A stretch of DNA of 64,000 nucleotides from Gemmata massiliana (GTDB taxonomy: Bacteria > Planctomycetota > Planctomycetia > Gemmatales > Gemmataceae), in contig NZ_LR593886.1 in the NCBI RefSeq assembly GCF_901538265.1, forward strand, positions 2,294,001 to 2,358,000, read 5' to 3'. The number at the start of each line of letters is the position of its first letter. The stretch's first letter is position 1. Below the pieces are notes generated by a model. The model was not told the origin of the DNA. It saw only the letters and a list, made by a program, of their open reading frames with translations, and ran no database searches. The position numbers and the translations under genes were made by a program. Shown here piece by piece: positions 1-7,336 of this stretch.

Positions 1-543
1 GCGAAGGAGTTCGGCGGGATCGACATCCTCATTCACTCGATCGCGTTCAGCTCGGAAATCAAGAAGTCGCTGATCGAGACGAGCCGCAAGGCGTACCACG
101 AGGCGATGGGGATCTCGTCGTACTCGCTCGTGAGCATGGTTCGGGCAGCGGCGCCCCACATGGCGAACCGGCCGGGCGGGGCGAGCGTGGTGGGGCTGAC
201 CTACGTTGCCGGCGAGCGGGTCGTCCCACACTACGGCGGTGGCATGGGCACCTGCAAGGCTGCGCTCCAGATGGACGCGAAGCAGCTCTCGTGGTTCGTG
301 GGCGACAAGAACGTGCGCGTGAACCTGATCTCCGCCGGCCCCTACGCCAGTCGCGCGGCGCGGGCGATCAACCCGGACTTCGACAAGCTCATCACGCACG
401 CGGCCGAGCACTCCCCGCTGCGCCGGCCGATCGAGCCGGAAGAGGTCGCGAATGCGACCCTCTACCTGTGCAGCCCGTTCGCCAGCGCTGTGACCGGTCA
501 GATCCTTTACGTGGACTGCGGTTACAACATCATGGGGACGTGA
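1..543 (+). CDS. fabI: enoyl-[acyl-carrier-protein] reductase, C-terminal part (gene starts before the window)
   Basis: NADH-dependent reduction of trans-2-enoyl-ACP, the last step of each fatty acid elongation cycle (type II FAS, cytosol). The open frame runs from base 1 without a start, giving 180 C-terminal residues. Visible are the IDILIHSIAF strand, the catalytic region LTY...HYGGGMGTCK, and the C-terminal TGQILYVDCGYNIMG strand typical of FabI. The catalytic Tyr (codon 232-234) and Lys (codon 256-258) are separated by seven residues (YX7K, with YGGGM). That is the spacing of plant, apicomplexan and chlamydial enoyl reductases, not the YX6K of E. coli FabI. The family call is secure; the N-terminal Rossmann motif lies outside the window. 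Confidence 0.93.
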   Translation, partial: AKEFGGIDILIHSIAFSSEIKKSLIETSRKAYHEAMGISSYSLVSMVRAAAPHMANRPGGASVVGLTYVAGERVVPHYGGGMGTCKAALQMDAKQLSWFVGDKNVRVNLISAGPYASRAARAINPDFDKLITHAAEHSPLRRPIEPEEVANATLYLCSPFASAVTGQILYVDCGYNIMGT

Positions 544-596
544 TTCGCGGATATAATTAAGACTTAATCGGTCCGTATTGTAATCGCGAGATTCCT

Positions 597-2156
597 ATGG
601 CTATCCCTATCACGTGCCCCGGTTGCTCGGCCCGGATGAACGCGCCCGACGCCGCGGCCGGCAAGAAGGTCAAGTGCCCCAAGTGCCAGAAGGTGCTTGA
701 GGTGCCGGAGTTGGTCGTAGACGCTCCGGCCTTCGAGGTGGTGGAGGACGAGCCGGCTCAGCCCGTGAAGAAGCCCACGCCACGACCGGCCGCCAAGCCG
801 CAGATCGCGGCCGATGTCGTTGTTGATGACGACGATGAAGAAGATGTGCGACCCCGGAAGAAACGCGCGAAGGCCGTGGTCGAAGACGACGAGGACGAAG
901 ACGACCGGCCCCGAAAGAAAATGAAGAAGAAGTCGGCTGCGGGCGGCTCATCGCTGGCGCGTAACATCGTCGGCGGTGTGGTGCTGGTTATCCTGTTGGG
1001 CGTGGTCGTCTTCGTTTTCTGGGACAAGTTTGGCAAGAAGGAAGAGGTCGCGTCGAACACTCCGCCCGCTGGCGATCCGCCCGCCGGACCGCGGCCAGGG
1101 CCGCAAGGTCCGGGGCCACGAGTGCCAGAACCGAACAATCCTGGACCGAATGCTCCATCCGGCGGTGAGAAACTCAAACTACAAGCCGCGCAGGTTGATA
1201 GCCCTCAGTGGACAGCCGACGGGGAACTGATCCTGGCGCCGTACATCACGAAAGAAAGGCGCCAGGCGTTCGGGGTTTGGGATGTTCGGACAGGCGATCC
1301 GCTCGTTTTGATCGAAGATAAGAAGAATCCGCTTTACCCCGATGCTTCTGGAATTTCGCCCGATCGAAAGCAAGTTTCGATCGTGTCCAAAACGGCAAAA
1401 ACACTGACTCTTTGGAACGTTGCTTCTGGGGTTCTGGAGAAGATCATTAAGCTGTCGCCAGAAACAAAATCTGGCGGCGTGCCCGCGTTCGCTACCTACA
1501 CACCAGACGGCAAGGCGATTGTGACCGCATACGAAGGAGCCTTGCTCCGTGTGGATCTCGAAACCGGGACGGAGAAGGTTCTTCTCAAGGACATCGAGAT
1601 CCACGACGTCAGCTATTGCCCCGAAAAGAACTTGGCCGTTTACAACGCCCTTTTGCCAAATGCAACGGGCGAGTTGCGAGTGGTGGATCTGAACCGACCG
1701 GAAGCGTCTTTCGTCTTGCCCCTCAAAGAAGACGAGCGTCTCAGGCGTCGCCCTGATATCTCGGCCGACGGAAAGACTGTCGTAGCGTACATTGAGGACC
1801 GAACCACACCTGCTAAACCCAAGTGGCTCGTACACGTCTACGACGTGGTATCGAAACAATTAAAGGCACAGGTGCCGCTTCCCACCGAGAGCGAAGATTC
1901 GTCTTTACTGCCGTTGAGTGTTAGTGCGGATGGTAACCGTGTGGTTTGTGGCTATTTGGTTTTGATGTCAGGGATGTCTGTGGGTAAGTGTTGGAGCTAC
2001 GACGTATCTAGCAAAACGCTGCGACAGGTCGGGTCCGATTTAAAACAGCATTTCACACTGATGCGCATTACCGGCAACGGCAGCACCGTTGGGATTTGGC
2101 GTGGCAAATCGCTTGAGTTGTACAACGCCGAAACTGGTAAGAACGCGGCCCCATGA
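597..2156 (+). CDS. zinc-ribbon, single-pass membrane, beta-propeller-like protein
   Basis: 519 residues. An N-terminal zinc ribbon (C7-x2-C10 ... C27-x2-C30, CPGC/CPKC) resembles the MJ0042-type finger. Then comes a long charged linker with alternating Asp/Glu and Arg/Lys runs (about 45-115), one hydrophobic segment around 120-142, a Pro/Gly-rich stretch, and a C-terminal half (about 185-515) with WD40/PQQ-like repeats such as SPDRKQVSIVSK and TPDGKAIVTAY. The likely topology is a cytoplasmic zinc ribbon with an exported propeller. A TATAAT hexamer at 552-557 is a plausible -10 element, but no good -35 lies at 17 bp. This architecture is common in Gemmata-type genomes; its function is unknown. 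Confidence 0.85.
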   Translation: MAIPITCPGCSARMNAPDAAAGKKVKCPKCQKVLEVPELVVDAPAFEVVEDEPAQPVKKPTPRPAAKPQIAADVVVDDDDEEDVRPRKKRAKAVVEDDEDEDDRPRKKMKKKSAAGGSSLARNIVGGVVLVILLGVVVFVFWDKFGKKEEVASNTPPAGDPPAGPRPGPQGPGPRVPEPNNPGPNAPSGGEKLKLQAAQVDSPQWTADGELILAPYITKERRQAFGVWDVRTGDPLVLIEDKKNPLYPDASGISPDRKQVSIVSKTAKTLTLWNVASGVLEKIIKLSPETKSGGVPAFATYTPDGKAIVTAYEGALLRVDLETGTEKVLLKDIEIHDVSYCPEKNLAVYNALLPNATGELRVVDLNRPEASFVLPLKEDERLRRRPDISADGKTVVAYIEDRTTPAKPKWLVHVYDVVSKQLKAQVPLPTESEDSSLLPLSVSADGNRVVCGYLVLMSGMSVGKCWSYDVSSKTLRQVGSDLKQHFTLMRITGNGSTVGIWRGKSLELYNAETGKNAAP

Positions 2157-2283
2157 CCGGAATAGTATCGAGGAACGAGACGGATTTCGCCCGAATGCTG
2201 TTGCCGTGCTCGCAGATGTACCGTATCTTTCTTCCAACGCGCTGTGCGTGCGCAGCCGTTATTGAAAACTTAAGTTGGTGAGT

Positions 2284-2449
2284 ATCTTATCCAGAGTGGC
2301 TGAGGGGCCAGGCCCGACGACGCCACAGCAACCGGTCTACTGTTGCACGTTCCCGACGTGCGGCACGCGATGCAGGTGCTAACTCCTGCCCGGCAAACGC
2401 CGCGGCTCCCGAACAACGGGGGAAGCGGTATGGCCGGGGAAGATAAGAT
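2284..2449 (+). promoter_or_regulatory. SAM-I (S-box) riboswitch
   Basis: S-adenosylmethionine-sensing leader RNA. P1 is a perfect 8-bp helix, atcttatc (2284-2291) with gataagat (2442-2449). Conserved core elements appear in order: ccagagtggctgagg after P1, the GGCCC segment, GCAACC closing the P2/pseudoknot region, then ggtgctaactcctgc in P3/P4. These match the RF00162 consensus closely. It lies 148 nt upstream of the GTG start of the threonine-synthase-like gene. The 3' P1 strand can alternatively pair with 2479-2486. Confidence 0.93.
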
Positions 2450-2486
2450 CTCGCGCGGGGCTCACGGCCCCGCCGTACTCTTATCT
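2441..2486 (+). promoter_or_regulatory. alternative expression-platform hairpin of the SAM riboswitch
   Basis: agataaga (2441-2448), the 3' strand of P1, is perfectly complementary to tcttatct (2479-2486). Inside that pairing lies a second 7-bp helix, gcggggc (2455-2461) with gccccgc (2467-2473). It is mutually exclusive with P1 and so is a natural SAM-dependent switch. No clear poly-U follows, so termination versus another output cannot be decided by eye. Confidence 0.55.
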
Positions 2487-2597
2487 CACCATAACTGCCG
2501 AATTCGGCAGCACTTCTGGCTAAGCAAACCCACCCACTCAAAACGAAATTCCGCCGCGTGATGCGGTCCGTGCGTCTCTCTTCTCAGAGGTTCTGCT

Positions 2598-3869
2598 GTG
2601 GCGAGTAACGACTTCGTTCTGGGGCTGAAGTGTCGCGTGTGCGGCAAGCTCTACCCGAAGGCCGCGAACTTCTTCTGCCCGGACGATTCCGGGCCGCTCG
2701 AAGTCGCCTACGATTACGACCGCATTCAGCCGAACGTCAGCCGGGCCAAATTCACCTCCCGCCCCCGCAACATGTGGCGCTACCGCGAGTTGCTCCCGCT
2801 CGACGGCGAGCCGACCGTCGGTCCGCAAGTTGGCGGGACGCCGCTCATTCGTGCCGACCGGCTCGCGGACGCGCTCGGCGTCGAACGCCTCTGGATCAAG
2901 AACGACGCGGTCAACTTCCCCACACTCTCGTTCAAGGACCGCGTGGTGTCGGTCGCGCTCTCGAAGGCGCGTGAACTCGGGATGCGGATGGTCGGGTGCG
3001 CCAGCACCGGCAACCTCGCGAACAGCGTCGCGGCCCTCAGCGCATCTGCCGGGCTGGAGACGGTTATTCTCGTGCCCGCCGACCTGGAGCGCGTGAAGAT
3101 TTACGGCACTGCGCTCTACGGCGCGAAAGTGGTGAAGGTGTCCGGCACCTACGACCAGGTGAACCGGCTCTGCACTCAAATCGTGATGAAGTACGGTTGG
3201 GGCTTCGTGAACGTGAACCTGCGGCCGTTCTACGCCGAAGGCTCGAAGACGGTCGGGTTCGAGATCGCCGAAGACCTCGGCTGGCGGTTCCCGCAACACG
3301 TCGTGTGCCCGATGGCGGGCGGCGCGCTCATCGGCAAGATCCACAAGGGCTTCACCGAGCTGAGCCGGTTGGGGCTGGTTGATGCCCCGGTGACGACGAA
3401 GATGTACGGCGCGCAGGCGAGCGGGTGCAACCCGATCAGCGACTGCGTGAAGAGCAACCGCGAGCGCCACAAGCCGATCAAGACGCCGAACACGATCTGC
3501 AAGAGCCTCGCGATCGGCGACCCGGCCGACGGGTACTTCGCCGCGAAGCTGATTCGCGACAGCGGCGGCTGGGCCGAAGACGTGACCGACGCCGAGATCG
3601 TGGAATCGATGCTGCTTCTCGCGAAGACGGAAGGCGTGTTCGCGGAGACGGCCGGCGGGACCACGCTCGCCGTGGCGAAGAAGCTCATCGAATCGGGCCG
3701 CATCCCGCGGAACGAGGAGATCGTGATCTGCATCACCGGCAACGGGCTGAAGACCCAGGACGCGGTGTTCGACGCGATCGACGAGCCGACCATCATCAAG
3801 CCGACGCTGGTCGACTTCGAGGCACTCACCGGGGCCACCGAAGCGGTGGCAGAGCCGGCGCTGGCATGA
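2598..3869 (+). CDS. thrC: threonine-synthase-like PLP enzyme under SAM riboswitch control
   Basis: 423 residues, fold-type II PLP family. The N-terminal zinc-finger-like segment keeps C12, C15 and C27 but has Asp where a fourth Cys is usual. The PLP lysine is K113 in SFKDR, and the phosphate-binding glycine loop is MAGGALIG. Canonical ThrC converts O-phosphohomoserine to threonine. The SAM-I riboswitch upstream and the sulfur-carrier, E1 and cysteine desulfurase genes downstream point instead to methionine metabolism: replacing phosphate by sulfur from a protein thiocarboxylate to give homocysteine. That activity is inference; ordinary threonine synthase remains possible. The start is GTG 2598 with agagg at 2586-2590. 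The stop overlaps the next gene by 4 nt (ATGA). Confidence 0.85.
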   Translation: MASNDFVLGLKCRVCGKLYPKAANFFCPDDSGPLEVAYDYDRIQPNVSRAKFTSRPRNMWRYRELLPLDGEPTVGPQVGGTPLIRADRLADALGVERLWIKNDAVNFPTLSFKDRVVSVALSKARELGMRMVGCASTGNLANSVAALSASAGLETVILVPADLERVKIYGTALYGAKVVKVSGTYDQVNRLCTQIVMKYGWGFVNVNLRPFYAEGSKTVGFEIAEDLGWRFPQHVVCPMAGGALIGKIHKGFTELSRLGLVDAPVTTKMYGAQASGCNPISDCVKSNRERHKPIKTPNTICKSLAIGDPADGYFAAKLIRDSGGWAEDVTDAEIVESMLLLAKTEGVFAETAGGTTLAVAKKLIESGRIPRNEEIVICITGNGLKTQDAVFDAIDEPTIIKPTLVDFEALTGATEAVAEPALA

Positions 3870-5242
3870 CGCGGTGGGTCGGCTGGATTGGAATGTGTGC
3901 GGCACTTGGCGGGGTGGCGGCTCTACTCGCCGCCGTTTCCCGCACCGCGTTCACGATGTATGATGAAGGGGTTTATTACTACCAGGCGGTGTTGCTCACA
4001 CGCGGGCTGGTGCCCTACACGGATTACTTCGTTCCGCAACCGCCCGGCATTCTGTTGATCGGTGCCGGGTGCGAGTGGATCGGTTCCGGCATCGTGGGCG
4101 TTCGAGCGTTCAGTTGGGTGTGCGGGCTCGTCCTACTGTTCCAGACGTTCCGGCTCACGCAACGAGCTTGCGAGGGAACCGGAACCCGGCACGCGGCACC
4201 GTTCGCGGTGACGCTGGTGGCTGCGACGGCGGTGTTCGCGTACCAGTCGATTCACGGAGCGACGAACACCCCGGCCGCGTGTTTGGAAGTGGCCGCGAGT
4301 TTGCTGATTCTCGGCACGAATAAGCGACGATTCGCGCTCGCCGGATTTGTGATCGCGTTGGCGACCGCCGTCCGACTCCCGTCGCTGATCGCCGCACCGG
4401 GGCTGCTGTTGCTCATTGGGTTCGCGGACGGGCGCGACGGGTTCTGGTCGCGAGCCGCGTGGTTCCTGGGGGCGCTGGGCGTTGGGTGCGCGGTGATCCA
4501 CCTAACATGTGTGGTGGGGCTGCCCGGTTACTTTGATAACGTGGTCGGCTTTCAATCGAACCGCGTGCGGACGGACTGGAGCGATCGCGCGGGGCAGATC
4601 CGCGAGTTTCTGTCGGAGCCCACAGCCATCCTGGGAGTGCCGGCCGCGCTGTGGTTCTTATGCAGCGGACCACCTAAACTCCGCGGAATTGCCGCACACG
4701 GGCTAATTTCAGCAGTGTGCATCAGTGTGGCGGGGAAGACGCTCTCGGTAATGTACTACCTGCCCGTGCTGCCGCTGTTCGCGGTGTGTGCGGCAGTGGC
4801 GGTGGTTCGGTTGGCGGAAGGAGTATCGCGCCTGTTTGCGCTCGTGGCGCTTGCGGCTGTGGTGCTGCGGGTTCCGGCAATTGTGGGTGTGATTCTCGTT
4901 CAGCTCCACCCGAACGACGAACATGCGAACTGCATTGCGGCCGTGCGGAACGCTCCCGGGGACGTGATGCTGGTGGCGGACGGGCGAATCGCGGTGTTGG
5001 CCGGAAAACGCTTGCCCGCCAACTACAACGCGACCGACCCCAACGCGCTGCACCTGCTCGGGCGCGAGAAGTTTCACGAGTGGTTCGCCACCGTGCTGCC
5101 GACGGTTGATATGGTGGTAGTAACGCCACCGCTGGTGTGGTGGATGTCACGGGGGAACGTCGAACAACTGTTGGCGTCCGGTAAGCCGGTGTTCTTCGAC
5201 ACCGATGCGACCCGCGCCGAGTTCGACGCCTACCGGCCGTAA
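3866..5242 (+). CDS. polytopic membrane glycosyltransferase, GT39/ArnT-like
   Basis: 458 residues. The start ATG at 3866 overlaps the upstream stop (ATGA), so translation is probably coupled. An N-terminal transmembrane helix is followed by a loop with the acidic pair in MYDEGVYYYQ, and PYTDYFVPQPPG as in dolichyl-phosphate-mannose or lipid-linked sugar transferases (PMT/ArnT-like). Roughly nine to eleven hydrophobic helices follow, ending in a soluble C-terminal domain of about 110 residues. It probably transfers a sugar from a polyprenyl phosphate donor on the outer face of the inner membrane. Its place between the thrC-like gene and the sulfur-carrier gene looks opportunistic; no link to sulfur metabolism is visible. 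Confidence 0.75.
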   Translation: MTRWVGWIGMCAALGGVAALLAAVSRTAFTMYDEGVYYYQAVLLTRGLVPYTDYFVPQPPGILLIGAGCEWIGSGIVGVRAFSWVCGLVLLFQTFRLTQRACEGTGTRHAAPFAVTLVAATAVFAYQSIHGATNTPAACLEVAASLLILGTNKRRFALAGFVIALATAVRLPSLIAAPGLLLLIGFADGRDGFWSRAAWFLGALGVGCAVIHLTCVVGLPGYFDNVVGFQSNRVRTDWSDRAGQIREFLSEPTAILGVPAALWFLCSGPPKLRGIAAHGLISAVCISVAGKTLSVMYYLPVLPLFAVCAAVAVVRLAEGVSRLFALVALAAVVLRVPAIVGVILVQLHPNDEHANCIAAVRNAPGDVMLVADGRIAVLAGKRLPANYNATDPNALHLLGREKFHEWFATVLPTVDMVVVTPPLVWWMSRGNVEQLLASGKPVFFDTDATRAEFDAYRP

Positions 5243-5272
5243 CGCACGAATTGGATTAACGACCGAGGAGAT

Positions 5273-5545
5273 ATGGCGATCAAGATTCAAATCCCGACGC
5301 CGATGCGCGAGCAGTCGGGTGGTAAGGCGGAAGTGGAGGTGACCGGGGCGACGGTCAAGGCCGCGCTCGACGACCTGCTCCGCCAGTACCCCGGGCTCGG
5401 GGCGAAGCTGTTCGATAACGGCAAACTGCGCCCCTACATCAACGTGTTCCTTAACGACGAGGACATCCGTTACCTCGACGAGATGGACACCGCGGTCACG
5501 GACGGCGTCGTTCTCGCGCTGATCCCGGCCGTCGCCGGCGGGTGA
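5273..5545 (+). CDS. MoaD/ThiS-family sulfur carrier protein
   Basis: 90-residue beta-grasp protein ending exactly in Gly-Gly (LALIPAVAGG), the mature tail that an E1 enzyme adenylates and converts to a thiocarboxylate. Family features include NGKLRPYINVFLNDEDIRYL in the middle and DGVVLALIPAVAGG at the end. The SD gaggag lies at 5266-5271. The nearest functional analogies are CysO of Mycobacterium and HcyS of Wolinella, which give sulfur to cysteine and homocysteine synthesis; molybdopterin MoaD is the alternative. No moaE or other molybdenum-cofactor gene is nearby. The gene is 3 nt from the next one and shares a cluster with an E1 and a cysteine desulfurase. Confidence 0.88.
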   Translation: MAIKIQIPTPMREQSGGKAEVEVTGATVKAALDDLLRQYPGLGAKLFDNGKLRPYINVFLNDEDIRYLDEMDTAVTDGVVLALIPAVAGG

Positions 5546-5548
5546 GCG

Positions 5549-5830
5549 ATGCCCGTGGTCAGCATCTCCGAAATGTTCCTCGACCGTGCGGTGACCGTCA
5601 CCCGTTGGGTGACAATTCGCGTCGAGGCGAACACGGGGCCGACGATCACAGAGGAGTTGCTGGCCCGGTTCCCGCAGCTCCGCTTGAAACACCCAGAGGC
5701 AGCGGAATCACACGAAATACGCTGGTTCGGACTCTGGCGGGACGACGGCAACGACGATCTGAGATACGAACCCGATGTATTGATTGGCGAAGACGAGGTT
5801 GTTCACTTCGTCAACCAACTTGGGTGTTGA
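5549..5830 (+). CDS. small protein of unknown function in the sulfur-carrier cluster
   Basis: 93 residues, cytoplasmic, no recognisable domain. It begins MPVVSISEMFLDRAV and ends with a C-terminal Cys (VNQLGC). It has several Trp and Arg-Asp pairs in the middle and no membrane segment or signal. It starts 3 nt after the sulfur carrier and ends 3 nt before the next gene, so the three are almost certainly co-translated. Composition matches its neighbours. It could be an accessory factor of the carrier or the E1, but nothing in the sequence proves this. The terminal Cys is worth noting in a sulfur-transfer setting. Confidence 0.7.
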   Translation: MPVVSISEMFLDRAVTVTRWVTIRVEANTGPTITEELLARFPQLRLKHPEAAESHEIRWFGLWRDDGNDDLRYEPDVLIGEDEVVHFVNQLGC

Positions 5831-5833
5831 ACG

Positions 5834-6175
5834 ATGGCCGATGAAGCGCCGGACGCGAAGCCCGAAGAGACGCCCGAAGGGGCCGCGGTGTTCCCGGAGA
5901 TCCCGGCGGAACTCGGCGTCCATCCGCTGTTGCTCGCCGCGATCCATGCTTACGTGTTCCTCGAGGGCTCCGAGGCCGCGGTGCTGAACGCGGCGGTCGC
6001 GGAAGAGGCGATGAACTACATCGTGTCGTACCTCCAGCGGCTCGACGGCAACGACCTGCGCCGCGCCCGCGAGGACATGGCCACCCTTGTCGGGTTCGCG
6101 AAGACCGAGAAGTGGCCCAAACAGCACGTGCGCTTCCTGCAAGAGTTCCTCAAAGAAAACGGAATAGGTCAATAG
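5834..6175 (+). CDS. small helical protein of unknown function in the sulfur-carrier cluster
   Basis: 113 residues. An acidic N-terminus (ADEAPDAKPEETPEG) is followed by a predicted all-helical body containing AAIHAYVFLEGSE, EEAMNYIVSYLQRLDG and QHVRFLQEFLKENG. It has no Cys, no metal-binding JAMM motif and no membrane segment. It sits 3 nt after the preceding small gene. A GC-rich stem-loop separates it from the E1 gene. I do not recognise the family. Placement suggests a role with the sulfur carrier or with the PLP enzyme. Confidence 0.7.
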   Translation: MADEAPDAKPEETPEGAAVFPEIPAELGVHPLLLAAIHAYVFLEGSEAAVLNAAVAEEAMNYIVSYLQRLDGNDLRRAREDMATLVGFAKTEKWPKQHVRFLQEFLKENGIGQ

Positions 6176-6197
6176 GCGCAGCGCCGACTCCACACCG

Positions 6198-6224
6198 AAG
6201 GGGGAGCGCGAACCGCTCCCCCTT
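6198..6224 (+). terminator. GC-rich stem-loop between the small helical gene and the E1 gene
   Basis: Perfect 11-bp stem, aagggggagcg (6198-6208) with cgctccccctt (6214-6224), loop cgaac. The following actacttaac is not a good U-tract, so it may attenuate transcription or set a processing/stability boundary inside the cluster, rather than act as a full terminator. Confidence 0.5.
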
Positions 6225-6240
6225 ACTACTTAACGTACCC

Positions 6241-7296
6241 ATGATCGACACCAACCCGCTCGAACGCTACTCCCGGCAAATGCGCTTCCCCGGCCTCGGC
6301 AAAGTTGGGCAGGAGAAGCTCCTCGCGTCGCGCGTCACGCTCTGCGGGTGCGGGGCGCTCGGCACCGTGCTCGCGAACGTGCTCGTCCGCGCGGGTGTTG
6401 GCTTCGTGCGCGTCATCGATCGCGACTTCGTCGAACCGTCGAACCTCCAGCGGCAGGTGCTGTTCGACGAGTCCGACGTGACGAACAACCTGCCGAAAGC
6501 GGAGGCCGCGGCCACCAAGCTCCGGCAGATCAACTCGTCCGTCACGGTGGAGCCGATCGTCGCGGACATCAACCGTACCAACATTGAGGAGTTCTGCGAG
6601 GGGGCCGACCTCATTCTCGACGGGAGCGACAACTTCGAGATCCGGTACCTCATCAACGACGTCGCCATCAAGCACAACAAGCCGTGGGTGTACGGCGGCG
6701 CGGTCGGCAGTCAGGGGATGAGCATGACCATCATCCCCGGTGAAACGCCGTGCTTGCGCTGCGTGTTTGAAGCGGCCCCGGCTCCGGGCGAAACCGGCAC
6801 CTGCGAAACCGCCGGTGTGCTGGCGCCCGCGGTGAACATCGTCGCGAGCTACCAGTCCACGGAAGCGATCAAGTTGCTCTCCGGCAACAAGGCCGCGGTG
6901 AACCGCGAGTTGCTCATTCTCGACGTGTGGGAGAACACGAACAAGCGCGTGAAAGTAGCGCCGTTGGCCGGGCGGAAGGGGCAGTGCCCGTGTTGCGCGA
7001 AGCGCAACTTCGAATGGCTCGACGGCGCACACGGCACGCAAACGACCTCCCTGTGCGGGCGCAACGCGGTCCAGGTGAGCCACCGCGTGAAGGGCAAGCT
7101 CGACTTCGCGTACCTCGCGAGCGTGCTGAAACAGTCCGGCGAGGTGAGCTACAACAAGTTCCTGCTGAAGTTCCAGCTCACCGAGAACGGCGACCCCTAC
7201 GAGTTCACCGTGTTCGAGGACGGGCGCGCGATCATCAAGGGCACGAGCGAAACGGACAAGGCTCGCACCCTTTACGCGAAGTACGTCGGGCACTGA
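6241..7296 (+). CDS. MoeB/ThiF/HesA-type E1 sulfur-carrier adenylyltransferase
   Basis: 351 residues. Nucleotide-binding region CGCGALGTVLAN near the N-terminus, RDFVEPSNLQRQ, and DGSDNFEIRYLIND, all classic E1-like motifs. Four zinc-ligand candidates are C171/C174 (CLRC) and C249/C252 (in CPCC). The catalytic Cys is C188 in GTCETAGVLAP. It should adenylate the C-terminal Gly-Gly of the MoaD/ThiS-like carrier and load sulfur. The last ~90 residues are neither rhodanese nor an obvious known domain. The start ATG 6241 begins MIDTNPLERYSRQMRF, the standard family N-terminus. It precedes the cysteine desulfurase by 40 nt. Confidence 0.9.
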   Translation: MIDTNPLERYSRQMRFPGLGKVGQEKLLASRVTLCGCGALGTVLANVLVRAGVGFVRVIDRDFVEPSNLQRQVLFDESDVTNNLPKAEAAATKLRQINSSVTVEPIVADINRTNIEEFCEGADLILDGSDNFEIRYLINDVAIKHNKPWVYGGAVGSQGMSMTIIPGETPCLRCVFEAAPAPGETGTCETAGVLAPAVNIVASYQSTEAIKLLSGNKAAVNRELLILDVWENTNKRVKVAPLAGRKGQCPCCAKRNFEWLDGAHGTQTTSLCGRNAVQVSHRVKGKLDFAYLASVLKQSGEVSYNKFLLKFQLTENGDPYEFTVFEDGRAIIKGTSETDKARTLYAKYVGH

Positions 7297-7336
7297 TTGT
7301 CATTACGCCCTCTCCACGTTTCGTGAACACGCTCAC

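Noticed and set aside
5273..5545. Molybdopterin-synthase small subunit (MoaD) role
   Set aside because: No moaE, moaA or moaC nearby; SAM riboswitch and PLP enzyme context point to sulfur amino-acid metabolism. Cannot be excluded.
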